From Nocardioides daphniae (GTDB lineage Bacteria; Actinomycetota; Actinomycetes; Propionibacteriales; Nocardioidaceae), in assembly GCF_004777465.1 (NCBI RefSeq), contig NZ_CP038462.1:744001-808000 (forward strand): a DNA stretch of 64,000 bases. The letters are read 5' to 3'. The position numbers were made by a program, and so were the translations under genes. Shown here piece after piece: positions 1 to 10,024 of the stretch (positions are counted from its first letter, which is position 1; the number at the start of each line of letters is the position of its first letter). Under the pieces are notes generated by a model. The model saw nothing but the letters and a program-made list of their open reading frames with translations. It made no database searches and was not told the origin of the DNA.

Positions 1-3000
1 ACCAGACCTCGCGCTCGTCGCGGGTCAAGCTGATGACCGACGGCATCCTGCTCGCCGAGCTGCAGCGCGACCGGATGCTGCGCAAGTACGACACGATCAT
101 CATCGACGAGGCCCACGAGCGCAGCCTCAACATCGACTTCCTGCTCGGCTACCTGCGTCGGCTGCTGCCGAAGCGCCCCGACCTCAAGCTGATCGTCACC
201 TCCGCCACCATCGACGTGGAGCGCTTCGCCGCGCACTTCGCGGCGCCCGACGGGACGCCGGCGCCGATCATCGAGGTCTCCGGGCGGACGTACCCCGTCG
301 AGGTCCGCTACCGCCCGCTGATGGAGCTCGGCTCCACCGACGAGGAGGGCGAGCCGGTCGTCCGCGACCAGACCGAGGCGATCGTCGAGGCCGTGCGCGA
401 GCTCTCCGCCGAGGGGCCCGGCGACGTGCTCGTCTTCCTGCCCGGCGAGCGCGAGATCCGCGACACCGCCGATGCCTTCGAGTCGCTCAAGTCCGACCGG
501 CTCGAGATCGTGCCGCTCTACTCGCGGCTCTCCGCCGCCGAGCAGCACCGCGTCTTCTCCTCGCACCCCTCGACGGTGCGCCGCGTCGTGCTCGCCACCA
601 ACGTCGCCGAGACGTCGCTGACCGTGCCCGGCATCAAGTACGTCGTTGACACCGGCGTCGCGCGCATCTCGCGCTACTCGGTGCGCACGAAGGTGCAGCG
701 GCTGCCGATCGAGCCGATCAGCCAGGCCAGCGCCAACCAGCGCTCGGGCCGCTGCGGCCGCGTCAGCGAGGGCGTCGCGATCCGGCTCTACTCCGAGGAA
801 GACTTCGAGGGCCGCCCCGAGTTCACCGACCCCGAGATCCTGCGCACCAACCTGGCCAGCGTCATCCTGCAGATGACCTCGCTCGGCCTGGGCGACATCG
901 CCCGCTTCCCGTTCGTCGAGCCGCCGGACAAGCGCAACGTCACCGCCGGCGTCCAGCTGCTCGAGGACTGGGTGCCTTCTCGACGAAGGCCAGCGACCAG
1001 CGTCGCCTCACCAGCTGGGCCAGCGTCTGGCCCGACTGCCGATCGACCCCCGTCTGGGCCGGATGATCCTGGAGGCGGATCGGCTCGGCTGCGTGCGCGA
1101 CGTCATCGTCATCGCCGCCCCCTCTCGCTGCAGGACCCGCGCGAGCGCCCGGCCGAGGCGCAGGCGCAGGCCGACCAGCTCCACGCCCGCTTCAAGGACA
1201 AGACGTCGGACTTCCTGACGTGGCTCAACCTGTGGCAGTACCTGCGGACGCAGCAGCGTGAGCTCTCCTCGTCGGCCTTCCGGCGGATGTGCAAGCGGGA
1301 GTACCTCAACTACCTGCGGGTGCGCGAGTGGCAGGACTTCGAGTCGCAGCTGCGCCAGGTCTGCAAGGAGATGAAGGTCGACCTCGGCCAGGCCCGGGGA
1401 AGCCACGACGTCGCCGAGGACGGCGAGGGCGGGGCGGCGTACGACGCCGACGGCATCCACCAGGCGCTGCTCGCCGGGCTCCTCTCGCACGTCGGTGCCC
1501 TGGAGGAGCGCGAGCGCCCGCGGCCGGGCGCGAAGCCGACCGAGCGCCGTGCGATGCGTGAATACCTGGGGGCGAGGGGGTCGCGCTTCGCGATCTTCCC
1601 CGGCAGCGCGTTGAAGGGGGCCAACCCGGCCTTCGTGATGGCCGGCGAGCTGGTGGAGACGTCGCGGCTGTGGGCCCGGCAGAACGCCGCGATCAACCCG
1701 GAGTGGGCCGAGCGCCTCGGCGCCCACCTGGTGAAGCGCAGCTACTCCGAGCCGGCCTGGTCGAAGAAGCGGGCCGCCGTGACCGCGCTGGAGAAGGTGA
1801 CGCTCTACGGCGTCCCGCTGGTCTCCGACCGCCCGGTCAACTACGGCCGCATCGACCCCGAGGTGTCGCGCGAGCTCTTCATCCGCCACGCGCTGGTGCA
1901 GGGGGAGTGGGGCGAGCTGACCTCGGGGCGGCACAAGTTCTTCACCCGCAACAACGAGATGCTGGCCCAGGCCGAGGAGCTGGAGCACCGTGCCCGGCGC
2001 CGCGACATCGTGGTCGACGAGCACACCCTCTTCGACTTCTACGACCAGCGGATCCCGGCCGACGTCGTCTCGGGGGCGCACTTCAACGCGTGGTGGAAGG
2101 ACGAGCGCCGCAAGCGGCCCGAGCTGCTCACCTTCGACCTGGAGATGCTGACCAACCAGGCCGCCGACGAGGTCGCGGCGAGCGACTTCCCGACACAGTG
2201 GCACGGCGAGGCGCTGACCTTCCCGATCAGCTACCACTTCGAGCCGGGGGCGGCCGACGACGGCCTCACCATCGAGGTGCCGGTGGCGACCCTCAACCAG
2301 GTCGAGGCCGACGACTTCTCGTGGCTGGTGCCGGGGCTGCGCGAGGAGCTGGTCGTCAACCTGATCCGTACGCTGCCGAAGCCGCTGCGGGTCTCGTTCG
2401 TGCCCGCACCCAACACGGCCAAGGCGTTCCTGGCGGCCGTGCCGCCGGGGAGGAGCCGCTGCTGGACTCCCTGGAGCGCTTCCTGCGCGCGACCACCGGC
2501 GTGCACGTGCCGCGCGAGGCGTGGGAGCTCGACAAGCTGCCCGCACACCTGCGCCCCACCTTCAAGGTGGTCGCCGACAACGGCAAGGTCGCCGCGACCG
2601 GCAAGGACCTCGACGCCCTCAAGGCGCCACTGCGGCCGAAGTTCGCTGCCGCGATGGCCGAGGTCGCCCAGGACACCGGCGTCACCGCCACCGGTCAGAC
2701 GTCGTGGACCTTCGGCACGATCGAGAGCTCGTTCACTCAGCGTCGGGCCGGCCACGAGGTACGCGGCTTCCCGGCGCTCACCGACGAGGGATCGACCGTG
2801 GGGCTGGGTGTCTTCGGCTCCGCGGAGGAGGCCGCTGCCCGACACCGTCTGGGCGTACGCGCCTCCTGCTGCTCGCGCTGCCCAGCGCCGAGCCGCTGCT
2901 CAGCGGACTCTCCAACCTGGAGAAGCTTGCCCTGGCGTCGTCGCCCTACCCGACCGTGCAGGAGATGGTCGAGGACCTGCGGGCCGCCGTCGTCAGCGAC

Positions 3001-3534
3001 GTCGTCGACGCGCGCCCGGTCGTGCGCGACCAGGCGGCGTACGACGCGCTGCTCGCCGTGGCTCGCACCGAGCTGGACCGGATGCTGCCCACCGCCTTCG
3101 CCGACCTGGCGAAGGTGCTGGCCGCGTGGCGGGAGACCGAGAAGGCGCTGTCAGGTCGGGCGGACCTGCACACCCCCCTGCCGGCGCTCACCGACATGAA
3201 GGCGCAGCTCGAGCGGTTGGTGCACCGCGGCTTCCTCGGCGAGGCCGGCGCCGCGCAGTTGCGGCACTACCCGCGCTACCTGGCCGCGATCGTCCACCGC
3301 CGGGACAAGCTCGCCGCGCAGGTCGCCCGCGACCGCCAGCTCATGGACCAGGTCGCCGACCTCCAGGACTCCTGGCTCCATCAGGTCGCCGCGCTGCCCG
3401 CCGGGCGTCCACCGAACGCGAACCTGCGCGAGGCCCGCTGGATGCTCGAGGAGTACCGCGTGCAGCTCTGGGCGCAGCACCTGGGCACCTCGATGAAGGT
3501 GAGCGACCAGAGGATCCGCAAGGCGCTGGGCTGA
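1..3534 (+). CDS. hrpA: ATP-dependent RNA helicase HrpA, 5'-partial, frame broken
   Basis: This is the remainder of a DEAH-box RNA helicase; the part with Walker A lies before the window. In order I see the DEAH box in IIIDEAHERS (DEAH at nt 105-116), motif III SATID (nt 201-215), motif VI QRSGRCGR (near nt 737), an HA2-type region and a long C-terminal DUF3418-like region ending at TGA 3532-3534. The frame changes near 975, 1016, 1120, 2450 and 2865. The piece LARLPIDPRLGRMILEA is readable only in a different frame between 1016 and 1120. Every piece still looks like HrpA, so sequence error is more likely than decay. Family knowledge: ATP-driven RNA or RNP remodelling in the cytoplasm, related to E. 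coli HrpA. The identity is secure; the exact protein sequence is not. Confidence 0.93.
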
Positions 3535-3545
3535 CCAGTGCTGGC

Positions 3546-4819
3546 CTACGTCCGCCGGTGGAATCTCAGGTCGCCGTTGGCGAGTGTGGTGAGGTCGTAC
3601 GCGGTGTCGTGGGCGCGGTGGTGGTGTCGGCTGCAGAGGAGCGCTGCGTTGTCGAGATCGGTGACCCCGCCGTGGGCCCAGGGGACGAGGTGGTGGGCCT
3701 CGGACCAGGTGCCGGGGATGTCGCAGCCTTCGGCGCGGCAGGTGCCGTCGCGCAGGGCGAGGGCCCGGCGTTGGGCCTTGGTGAAGAGCCGGGAGGCGCG
3801 TCCGACGTCGAGGACCTCGCCGTGGGTGCCGAGGACGGCGGGGATGATCCGGGCGGTGCAGGCCAGGCGTCGGGCGTGGGCGGCGGTGATGGTGTCGAAC
3901 CCGTCACCGGGGGTGGCGTTGTCGATCGTGGCCACACCGAGGTCGCGCTTCAACGCCTCGAACGGGATGGTGACCATGACGTGCGTGGCGTCGCCACCGT
4001 GGATGGGCAGGCGCGTGGGGTCGAGGGTCTCGAGGAGCTGGGTGAAGGCCTCAGCCATGCGGCGGGGTTGGGTGACCCGGGCCCCGAACCCCGCAGGCTT
4101 CTCGTCCTCTTGGTCGGTCGCGTTGGCACGTACCGCCCCGTCGGCCAGGCGCGGGTTGGTGAAGGCGTGAAGGTAGGTCCCCAGCCGGGCGGCGGTGGCG
4201 TCGGGCACGACTGCGGTGATCCGGGTGGTGCCGTCGCCCAGGGCCCGCATCCGCAGGCGCTGCCGCTCGCTGGCGTGCTTCTCGGCATCGGCCAGCCGGC
4301 GGGCTTCTTCGTCCTCGAACCGGTCGGGGTCGACGACCTCGAGGATCCGGCGGCCGAGCTTGGCCAGGTCGCTGGGGTCGTGGTCGGCGGCGAGCTCGAC
4401 CAGCTTGGCCTCGGCGGCCTCGATCACGTCACAACCGACCCGGTCCGGGATCGCCTCGACGGCAGCCGCGATCACGCGGGCCTGCGCAATCGTCACCGGC
4501 CCTCGCGCACACCCGCCGCCAACGTCGGCCGCTCCCGGTCCAACGCCTCGGCCAGGCGCAGGTCAGCGGCGGCGTCGGCGCGACGTACGTGCCCGTGGTG
4601 GGCCAGCCAGGTCGCGATCGACCGGAATCCCTCGCCTTCGGCCACGTCGCCCGCGGCGGCCATCACCCGCATCCGCAGTTCGGCGGTGCGCGACTCGACC
4701 TCCAGCAGCGACAGCAGCGCACTGGCCTTCTCGTCGGTGCTCATGAACGTCGGGTTCACGTCGCACACCGACTTCAGCGACGCACTCATCTCCTCGGCGA
4801 CCTCGTTCACCGGATGCAT
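3546..4819 (-). CDS. DUF222/HNH endonuclease-domain protein, frameshifted
   Basis: The protein belongs to the actinobacterial DUF222 (13E12-type) family with a C-terminal HNH nuclease domain. ATG at 4817-4819 is preceded by a good GGAGG site. The first segment runs to a stop at 4493 (ending TLAAGVREGR). The second starts in another frame as VTIAQARVIAAAVE and continues to the HNH motifs EAHHLVPWAHGG and LLCSRHHHRAHD near the end. One missing G near 4494 explains the break, because the two parts join into a normal-length DUF222 protein. It is convergent with hrpA. The family is dispersed in multiple copies (a second is at 19330), so a true pseudogene is also possible. Its cellular role is not established. 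Confidence 0.85.
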
Positions 4820-5091
4820 GACCCACCTCCTCGACAACGACGACGAGCACCACCACACGTGGCACCCACTCGTTCGCTGCTCCTGGAGGCCCGGCACCCG
4901 AGCTATCACGTCACCCTCGCAACTGGCCCCACCGTCTCCGGCTGCCCCTCGAGAGAGGCCCGGTGTCCTGGGAGGAACCTGACACCCACATTATTCGAAT
5001 GTGTGTTCGAACAGCAGTCCCAGAATGGGGTATCCGCACGGCCTTCGGGGACCCGTCACGACCTCACCCGCTGCGGCGTACCGTGGGGCGC

Positions 5092-5697
5092 ATGAGTGAC
5101 AGCCCCGCCGCACGCCCTCACCACCGCCCGGTGGTGCGCACCGACGCCTTCTTCGAGGAGATGACCGGCAGCGACCCGGCGCAGGTCCGCGAGGCGGGCG
5201 AGCTGGCCGCGACGATGCTCGTGCGCGGCGTACGCCGTGAGGGCGACGAGGTGCTCATCGACCGCGTCGTGCGCCTCGCCGAGACCGAAGGGCTGGAGGT
5301 GCTCGCCGACATCTGGTCCGGGTCGCCGAGCGACTCGCTGGCCGGCACGCTGTGGCGGCTCTACCTGCTGACCACCTGGGTGAAGGGCAACCCGCGTCGG
5401 GTCGCCGAGGAGTTCCGCGCCGGTCGCGGGACCGCCCAGGCCGCCGGCGTCGTGGCCGGCGTCGCCGACCCGCCCGGCCCCGAGCAGGTGCTGGTGATGG
5501 TCGACGAGGTGCTCCACGGCATCGTGCGCGGCGACTTCGTCGACGTGCTCCACCGCACCGCCGCCTTCGCCCACGTCGTCGCCACCGGCCGCGCCCACCT
5601 CGGCCACGCGAGCCACGACGAGACCGTCCGGATGCTCCAGCTCGCCGAGCAACTCGAGGCCGCGTCGCGCCTCGAGTCGCGTGGCGCGCTCGTCTGA
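5092..5697 (+). CDS. Hypothetical protein, mostly helical, 201 aa
   Basis: I do not recognise this protein. The ATG at 5092 fits the start of coding-like composition. The product is soluble, with no signal peptide, membrane segment or metal motif. A stretch near residues 50-130 looks helical and rich in Val, Leu and Ala, followed by a short GRGTAQAAG linker. It ends with SRLESRGALV. It stands alone: the divergent neighbour starts at 4819 and the next gene lies 212 nt downstream. The length and codon use look like a real gene. No function is proposed. Confidence 0.75.
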   Translation: MSDSPAARPHHRPVVRTDAFFEEMTGSDPAQVREAGELAATMLVRGVRREGDEVLIDRVVRLAETEGLEVLADIWSGSPSDSLAGTLWRLYLLTTWVKGNPRRVAEEFRAGRGTAQAAGVVAGVADPPGPEQVLVMVDEVLHGIVRGDFVDVLHRTAAFAHVVATGRAHLGHASHDETVRMLQLAEQLEAASRLESRGALV

Positions 5698-5768
5698 ACC
5701 AGCGGCCAGCATTCCCGCTGGTCCGTGTGAGAACGAACTCGCGCGAGGGGCTCGCGGCCTCACCGACC

Positions 5769-5782
5769 GCGGCATAGACTCT
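5769..5782 (+). promoter_or_regulatory. Candidate -10 element upstream of the structured leader
   Basis: The sequence around 5773-5778 reads TAGACT, which fits the actinobacterial TANNNT -10 consensus. A start about seven bases later would put the 5' end of the transcript at the first base of the inverted repeat at 5787. No convincing -35 hexamer is visible. This is inference from motif and spacing only. Confidence 0.35.
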
Positions 5783-5786
5783 CCAC

Positions 5787-5871
5787 GTGCGCCGGGCTGC
5801 TGAAGCCCCGGGTCCCAAAATTAGCCGCTACGAGCGGCCACGCGCCGAGAGGTGCTCTCGGCCCGGCGCAC
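5787..5871 (+). ncRNA. Candidate structured leader RNA (three-way junction)
   Basis: An 11-bp perfect outer stem pairs GTGCGCCGGGC (5787-5797) with GCCCGGCGCAC (5861-5871). Inside it are two hairpins: GCCGC-tacga-GCGGC (5824-5838) and CGAGA-ggtgc-TCTCG (5846-5860). The second stacks directly on the outer stem. The element ends 38 nt before the start of the MazF-like gene. It matches no RNA family I can name. High GC makes short inverted repeats common, so this is a candidate only. Confidence 0.35.
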
Positions 5872-5909
5872 CCCACTCCTCCCGCGGCACCGCCGCTACG
5901 CTGCCGGGC

Positions 5910-6440
5910 ATGGGCCCTCTCCGCACCTCTGTCCAGCGTCTGGTCCGTCGAGCGATCGCGTCGTCCTCGCCGACCGTCCGCCGCATGCCGAGCGGCCGCC
6001 CCGCGCGCTACGTCCAGCCGGGCGGGCGCGCCCGTCCGCAGCCCACCCAGGAGCGTCCCGTCGTGCAGTACGCCGTCGAGGTCGACGGCGAGCCCGACCC
6101 GGGCGAGGTCGTCTGGGGCTGGGTGCCCTACGAGGACGACCCCACGCGCGGCAAGGACCGCCCCGTGCTGCTCCTGGCGCACCACGACTCCGAGTGGGTC
6201 GGACTCATGCTCAGCAGCCAGGACCACACCCGCGACCCCGAGCGTGAGGCCCGCCACGGCCGTCACTGGATGGACGTCGGCGCCGGTGGCTGGGACCGCG
6301 AGGGTCGCCCCAGCGAGGTCCGCCTCGACCGGCTGCTCCGCCTCGACGACGCCTCGATCCGGCGCGAGGGCGCCGCGCTGCCCAGGCCGGTCTTCGACCA
6401 GGTGGTGGCCCGCGCCAAGCAGTTCCACGACCTCGGATGA
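5910..6440 (+). CDS. PemK/MazF-like family protein
   Basis: The protein resembles the actinobacterial proteins annotated as type II toxin-antitoxin PemK/MazF family toxins. After a basic N-terminus (residues 1-50), the core holds DPGEVVWGWVPYEDDP, then GKDRPVLLLAHHDSEWVGLMLSS, a SH3-like barrel pattern of this family, shown here in two parts. ATG 5910 is chosen because an upstream in-frame start at 5787 lies inside the candidate leader. No small antitoxin gene is seen on either side; the neighbours are a hypothetical gene and a sugar-binding lipoprotein. Classical MazF proteins cleave mRNA, but this solo, basic-tailed subgroup may not be a toxin. Confidence is good for the family and low for the activity. 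Confidence 0.72.
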   Translation: MGPLRTSVQRLVRRAIASSSPTVRRMPSGRPARYVQPGGRARPQPTQERPVVQYAVEVDGEPDPGEVVWGWVPYEDDPTRGKDRPVLLLAHHDSEWVGLMLSSQDHTRDPEREARHGRHWMDVGAGGWDREGRPSEVRLDRLLRLDDASIRREGAALPRPVFDQVVARAKQFHDLG

Positions 6441-6549
6441 GCCGACCTCGGCGGCGTCGGCCACTCACCCGACGGTCGGTAGGCTGACCCGGCGACACAC
6501 CCCGCGCACCTCCGTGCGCGCTCGGCCTGAAAGAGATGATCCCCGCCCC

Positions 6550-7925
6550 ATGACGACCCGCCGCCCTGCCCTGGTCCTGGCCTCGCTGCTCACCTCGCGC
6601 TCACCGCGAGCGCCTGCACGAATGGCGAGAAGGAGCCCACCGGCGGGCCCAGCGGCACCCCGAGCCCGACCATCGCCGCGGAGCCGGACAACCTCAGCTT
6701 CGGCGTCTTCGGGACCGAGGCCGAGATGGTGGCGTGGGACTCGGTGCTCCGCGACTTCAACGACGGCAACCGCAGCACCCGGGCCAACCTGGTCGAGTGG
6801 ACGTCGCAGAAGGCGGGGCGTGACGCGCTGGCCAGCGGCGACCCCGAGCAGGTGCCCGACGTCTTCCTGCTCTCGCGCACCGACCTGCGCCTCGCGATGG
6901 ACGAGGAGCTGACGCGCCCGGTGAGCGAGCTGCTCGACGAGCGCGGCGTAGACTTCGGCGACAAGTTCTCCCGCGACGCGGTGGAGTCCTTCAGCCTCGA
7001 CGGCGACCTGCAGTGCATGGCGTACTCGATCTCGCCGACGGTCATGTTCATCAACGAGAAGTTCGTCGACTTCGACGCGATGACCGAGCGTGGCCTCGAC
7101 GTCTCCTCGCGCTGGGACCGCTGGCGGATGCCGCAGTTCGCGGAGGCGGCCCGCTTCGGCACCCGTCCCGTACGCGGCGTCTCCGGCGTCCACATCGACG
7201 CCACGGTCGAGGGGCTCGCCCCCTTCATCCTGTCCGCAGGCGGCTCGCTCTTCGACGACGACAAGCAACCGACGTCGCTGAACTTCTCCTCCGGCGAGAC
7301 CCGCGAGGCGCTCGAGGAGGCCCTGCCGGTGCTGCGCGACGCCAGCATCACGTTGCCGGAGGACAAGCTGGCCAAGCGCTCGGCGCTCGAGTGGTTCAAG
7401 CGCGGCAAGGTCTCGATGATCGCCGGCCAGCGCGCCCTCGTCCCCGAGCTGCGCCGCGAGAAGAACCTGCAGTTCAACGTCATGCCGATGCCCTACCTGG
7501 GCAGCGCCGCCACCGTCGGTGACGTGCACGGCCTCTGCATCTCCGCCGAGACCGAGCACCCCGGCCAGGCGGCCGACCTGATCGCCCACCTCGTCGGCGA
7601 CAAGGCCACGGTCGAGGTCACGAAGGCCGGCGCGATCGTGCCCGCCAACCTGACGGTGGCCGCCTCCGACGACTTCCTGCAGAAGGGCCAGATGCCGGCC
7701 CGCTCGCGGGTCTTCAACTCCGCGATCCGCGGCATCGAGTTCCCGCCGCTGGTGGCGTCGTGGGACGAGCTCGAGAAGGCGGTGCGTCCGTTCGTCCGCC
7801 AGCTGCTGCTCGACCCGGGCGAGATCGACCTCGAGGCGATCACCGAGAAGATCGACGAGGCCTCGCGCACCGTGCTGAGCCCCGAGACCCTCGAGCCGAG
7901 CGAGAGCCCCGACGACCAGGAGTGA
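6550..7925 (+). CDS. Extracellular solute-binding lipoprotein (family 1 type), frameshifted in the signal peptide
   Basis: This is a sugar-type ABC transporter binding protein anchored to the membrane as a lipoprotein. The ATG at 6550 starts MTTRRPALVLASLL. A one-base shift near 6594 leads into LALTASACTNGEKEP, which carries the lipobox cysteine. The mature part keeps the periplasmic-binding fold pattern: FGVFGTEAEMVAWDSVLRDF near the N-terminus, then VMFINEKFVDF, LSAGGSLFDDD and VSMIAGQRAL. No permease or ATPase gene is adjacent, so it is an orphan component; the ligand is unknown. It is convergent with rnd, with a shared hairpin between them. Confidence 0.85.
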
Positions 7926-7951
7926 CGCCCGCCGTCCGGCGGACGCCGGGT

Positions 7952-7977
7952 GAGGCTCAGCCCTCGGGCTGAGCCTC
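7952..7977. terminator. Bidirectional terminator hairpin
   Basis: A near-perfect palindrome, GAGGCTCAGCCC-tc-GGGCTGAGCCTC, lies between the convergent binding-protein gene and rnd and overlaps the last codons of rnd. There is no clear T tract, as is usual in this GC range. Confidence 0.7.
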
Positions 7978-9332
7978 GTCCGTTCCGGCGACCTGTTCCG
8001 CGACCGGCTCGTCGGCGCGCAGCGTCGCGTCGACGAGTGCGTCGAGCACCAGGTCGACCTGCCAGCGGCGCGCGCCCAGCGCCATGAGCTGCTCCCGCAG
8101 CTGCGCAGTGAGCGCCTCGGGTCGCGGGTCGACGGCGGCGTCCACATCGCGCGGCGTACGTAGTCGGGGGTGATGAGGTTCTCCACGGGGAGGTGGTGCT
8201 CCTCGGCGATCGCGAGCGTCGCGTCGCGGGCCGCCTTGTACCGGCGGTCGGCGACGGGGTCGCGGTCCGCCCACGCCTTCACCGGCGGCGGGCCGTCGCC
8301 CCGCAACGTACGCGGCGGCAGCTCGTCCTCGGGGATCTGCATCGCGGCGGCGATCGCGTCCATCCACCGGTTCGCGTAGCGCTCGGCGCCACGACCGTGG
8401 AAGCCGCGGGTCGCCAGCAGCGCGTTGCGGTTGGCCGGCATCGCGGTCGCGGCGGCGACCAGTGCCGCGTCGGGGATGACCCGGCCGGGCGTCACGTCGC
8501 GGGTGCGCGCGATTTCGTCGCGGGTCTCCCACAGGGCCCGCGCCACCGCCAGGGCACGTCGTCCGCGCAGCTTGTGCAGGCCGGAGACGCGGCGCCAGGC
8601 GTCGACACGCACGGTCGGCTGGAAGTCGAGCAGGTGGGTGAACTCCTGCTGGGCCCACTCCCACTTGCCGGCCTTCTCCAGCTCGGTCTGCATGTGGTCG
8701 CGCAGCTCGACGAGCACCTCGACGTCGAGGGCGGCGTACTCCAACCACGGGTTGGGGAGCGGACGCTTGGACCAGTCGGCAGCCGAGTGCTCCTTGCGCA
8801 TCCGCAGGCCGACGACCTCCTCGACCAGGGTGGCCAGGCCGACGCGGGGCATGCCCAGCAGGCGACCGGCGAGCTCGGTGTCGAAGATCGTGGTCGGCTC
8901 GAGCCCGACCTCGCGCAGGCAGGGCAGGTCCTGGGTGGCGGCGTGCAGGATCCACTCCGCGTCACCGAGCGCCTCGGCCAGCGTCGGAAGGTCGGAGTCG
9001 AAGGCGATGGGGTCGATCAGCCAGGTGCCGGAGTCGCCGCGGCGCAGCTGGATCAGGTAGGCCCGCTGCGAGTAGCGGTAGCCCGACGCACGCTCGGCGT
9101 CGAGGGCGACGGGGCCGGAGGCGCCGGCCAGGGCCGCGCAGGCCTCCTCGAGGCGGGAGGGGGTGTCAACGACGTCGGGGATGCCACCGCTCAGCGTGAG
9201 CAGGGGAGCAGGCGGCGGGGGAGTGGCCTCGGCATCCGGGGCCTTGGCATCCGCGTCCTGGGCGTCCGTGTTCTCCGCACCCGTCGGGTCCGGCTCCGTC
9301 GGCGCGGTGCCGGGTGCGTCGTCAGGGGTCAT
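7957..9332 (-). CDS. rnd: Ribonuclease D, frameshifted near the C-terminus
   Basis: This is a 3'-5' exoribonuclease of the DEDD superfamily that acts on tRNA precursors. It has a low-complexity acidic/proline leader (residues 1-45), then exo I LDAERASGYRYS, exo II ILHAATQDLPCL, exo III YAALDVEVLVEL, and an HRDC domain starting near RRVSGLHKLRGRRAL. Around 8140 the frame slips: MWTPPSTRDP continues in another frame as EALTAQLREQLMALGARR to the stop at 7957. Read together, the protein has the usual RNase D length. The ATG at 9332 overlaps the DUF3000 stop (ATGA), so the two are co-transcribed, which is a common actinobacterial pairing next to hemE. Confidence 0.9.
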
Positions 9333-9955
9333 GGGGTCGTGTTGCTCCGCTGTCCACGTCGTTGGGGGAAGGCGGTGACGCCTTCGGGCACCGGCGGGAG
9401 GCCGACTGCCGTACAGAGAAGTTCACCCCATGCCTCGACGTGGGCGCGCAGGGAGGTCTGGTCGTCGTCGATGTCGGGCGTCCAGGAGGCCCTGATCTCG
9501 ACCTGCGCGGTGGCCGGCTCGTCGGCCATCCCGCCGAAGCTCTCGGTGGCCACCCGGGTGACGGTGCCCGACGCCGCGCGCCAGGTTGCGCCGTGCGCGG
9601 TGAGGGCGTCGGTCAGCCAGGTCCAGGCGACCGCGCCGAGCAGCGGGTCGATGGAGAGCTCGGGGTCGATCTGGGCCCGGGAGTAGGCGACCAGGCGGAA
9701 GGTGCCCTCCCACGTGTCGTTGCCGGTGGGGTCGTGCAGCAGGATCAGCCGTCCGGTGCCGACCTCGTCCTCCTCGACCTCGACGTCGGCGGTGATGGCC
9801 GTCGCCCACGGCGCGATGCGCTGCGGTGCCGGCATCTCCTCGACGGCGACTTCGGCGCGCATCGTGGCCGAACGCATCTGGTCCAGGGCCCTGAGGAACG
9901 CGGCGGGGGGTTCCTCGACCCCCTGCCCGCGGCGAGTCTCCGAGTACGCGACCAT
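9329..9955 (-). CDS. DUF3000 family protein
   Basis: This is a conserved actinobacterial protein of unknown function, 208 aa. It matches DUF3000 in length, in the N-terminal pattern FLRALDQMRSATMRAEVAVEE, read here in order, and in position: it lies immediately upstream of rnd and divergent from hemE. It has no signal peptide or catalytic motif. The start at 9955 lies 69 nt from the hemE start, so the two probably share a divergent promoter region. The family assignment rests on context and pattern memory. Confidence 0.85.
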   Translation of the reverse strand: MVAYSETRRGQGVEEPPAAFLRALDQMRSATMRAEVAVEEMPAPQRIAPWATAITADVEVEEDEVGTGRLILLHDPTGNDTWEGTFRLVAYSRAQIDPELSIDPLLGAVAWTWLTDALTAHGATWRAASGTVTRVATESFGGMADEPATAQVEIRASWTPDIDDDQTSLRAHVEAWGELLCTAVGLPPVPEGVTAFPQRRGQRSNTTP

Positions 9956-10024
9956 GGGCCCACGCTAAGTCACGGTCTCGTCGGTGATGTGCCAACACGC
10001 CGCCTGACCTGCGATGATCGCCGG

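Noticed and set aside
1008..2546. Minus-strand frame of 512 codons inside hrpA
   Set aside because: Antisense shadow; plus-strand pieces match HrpA on both sides.
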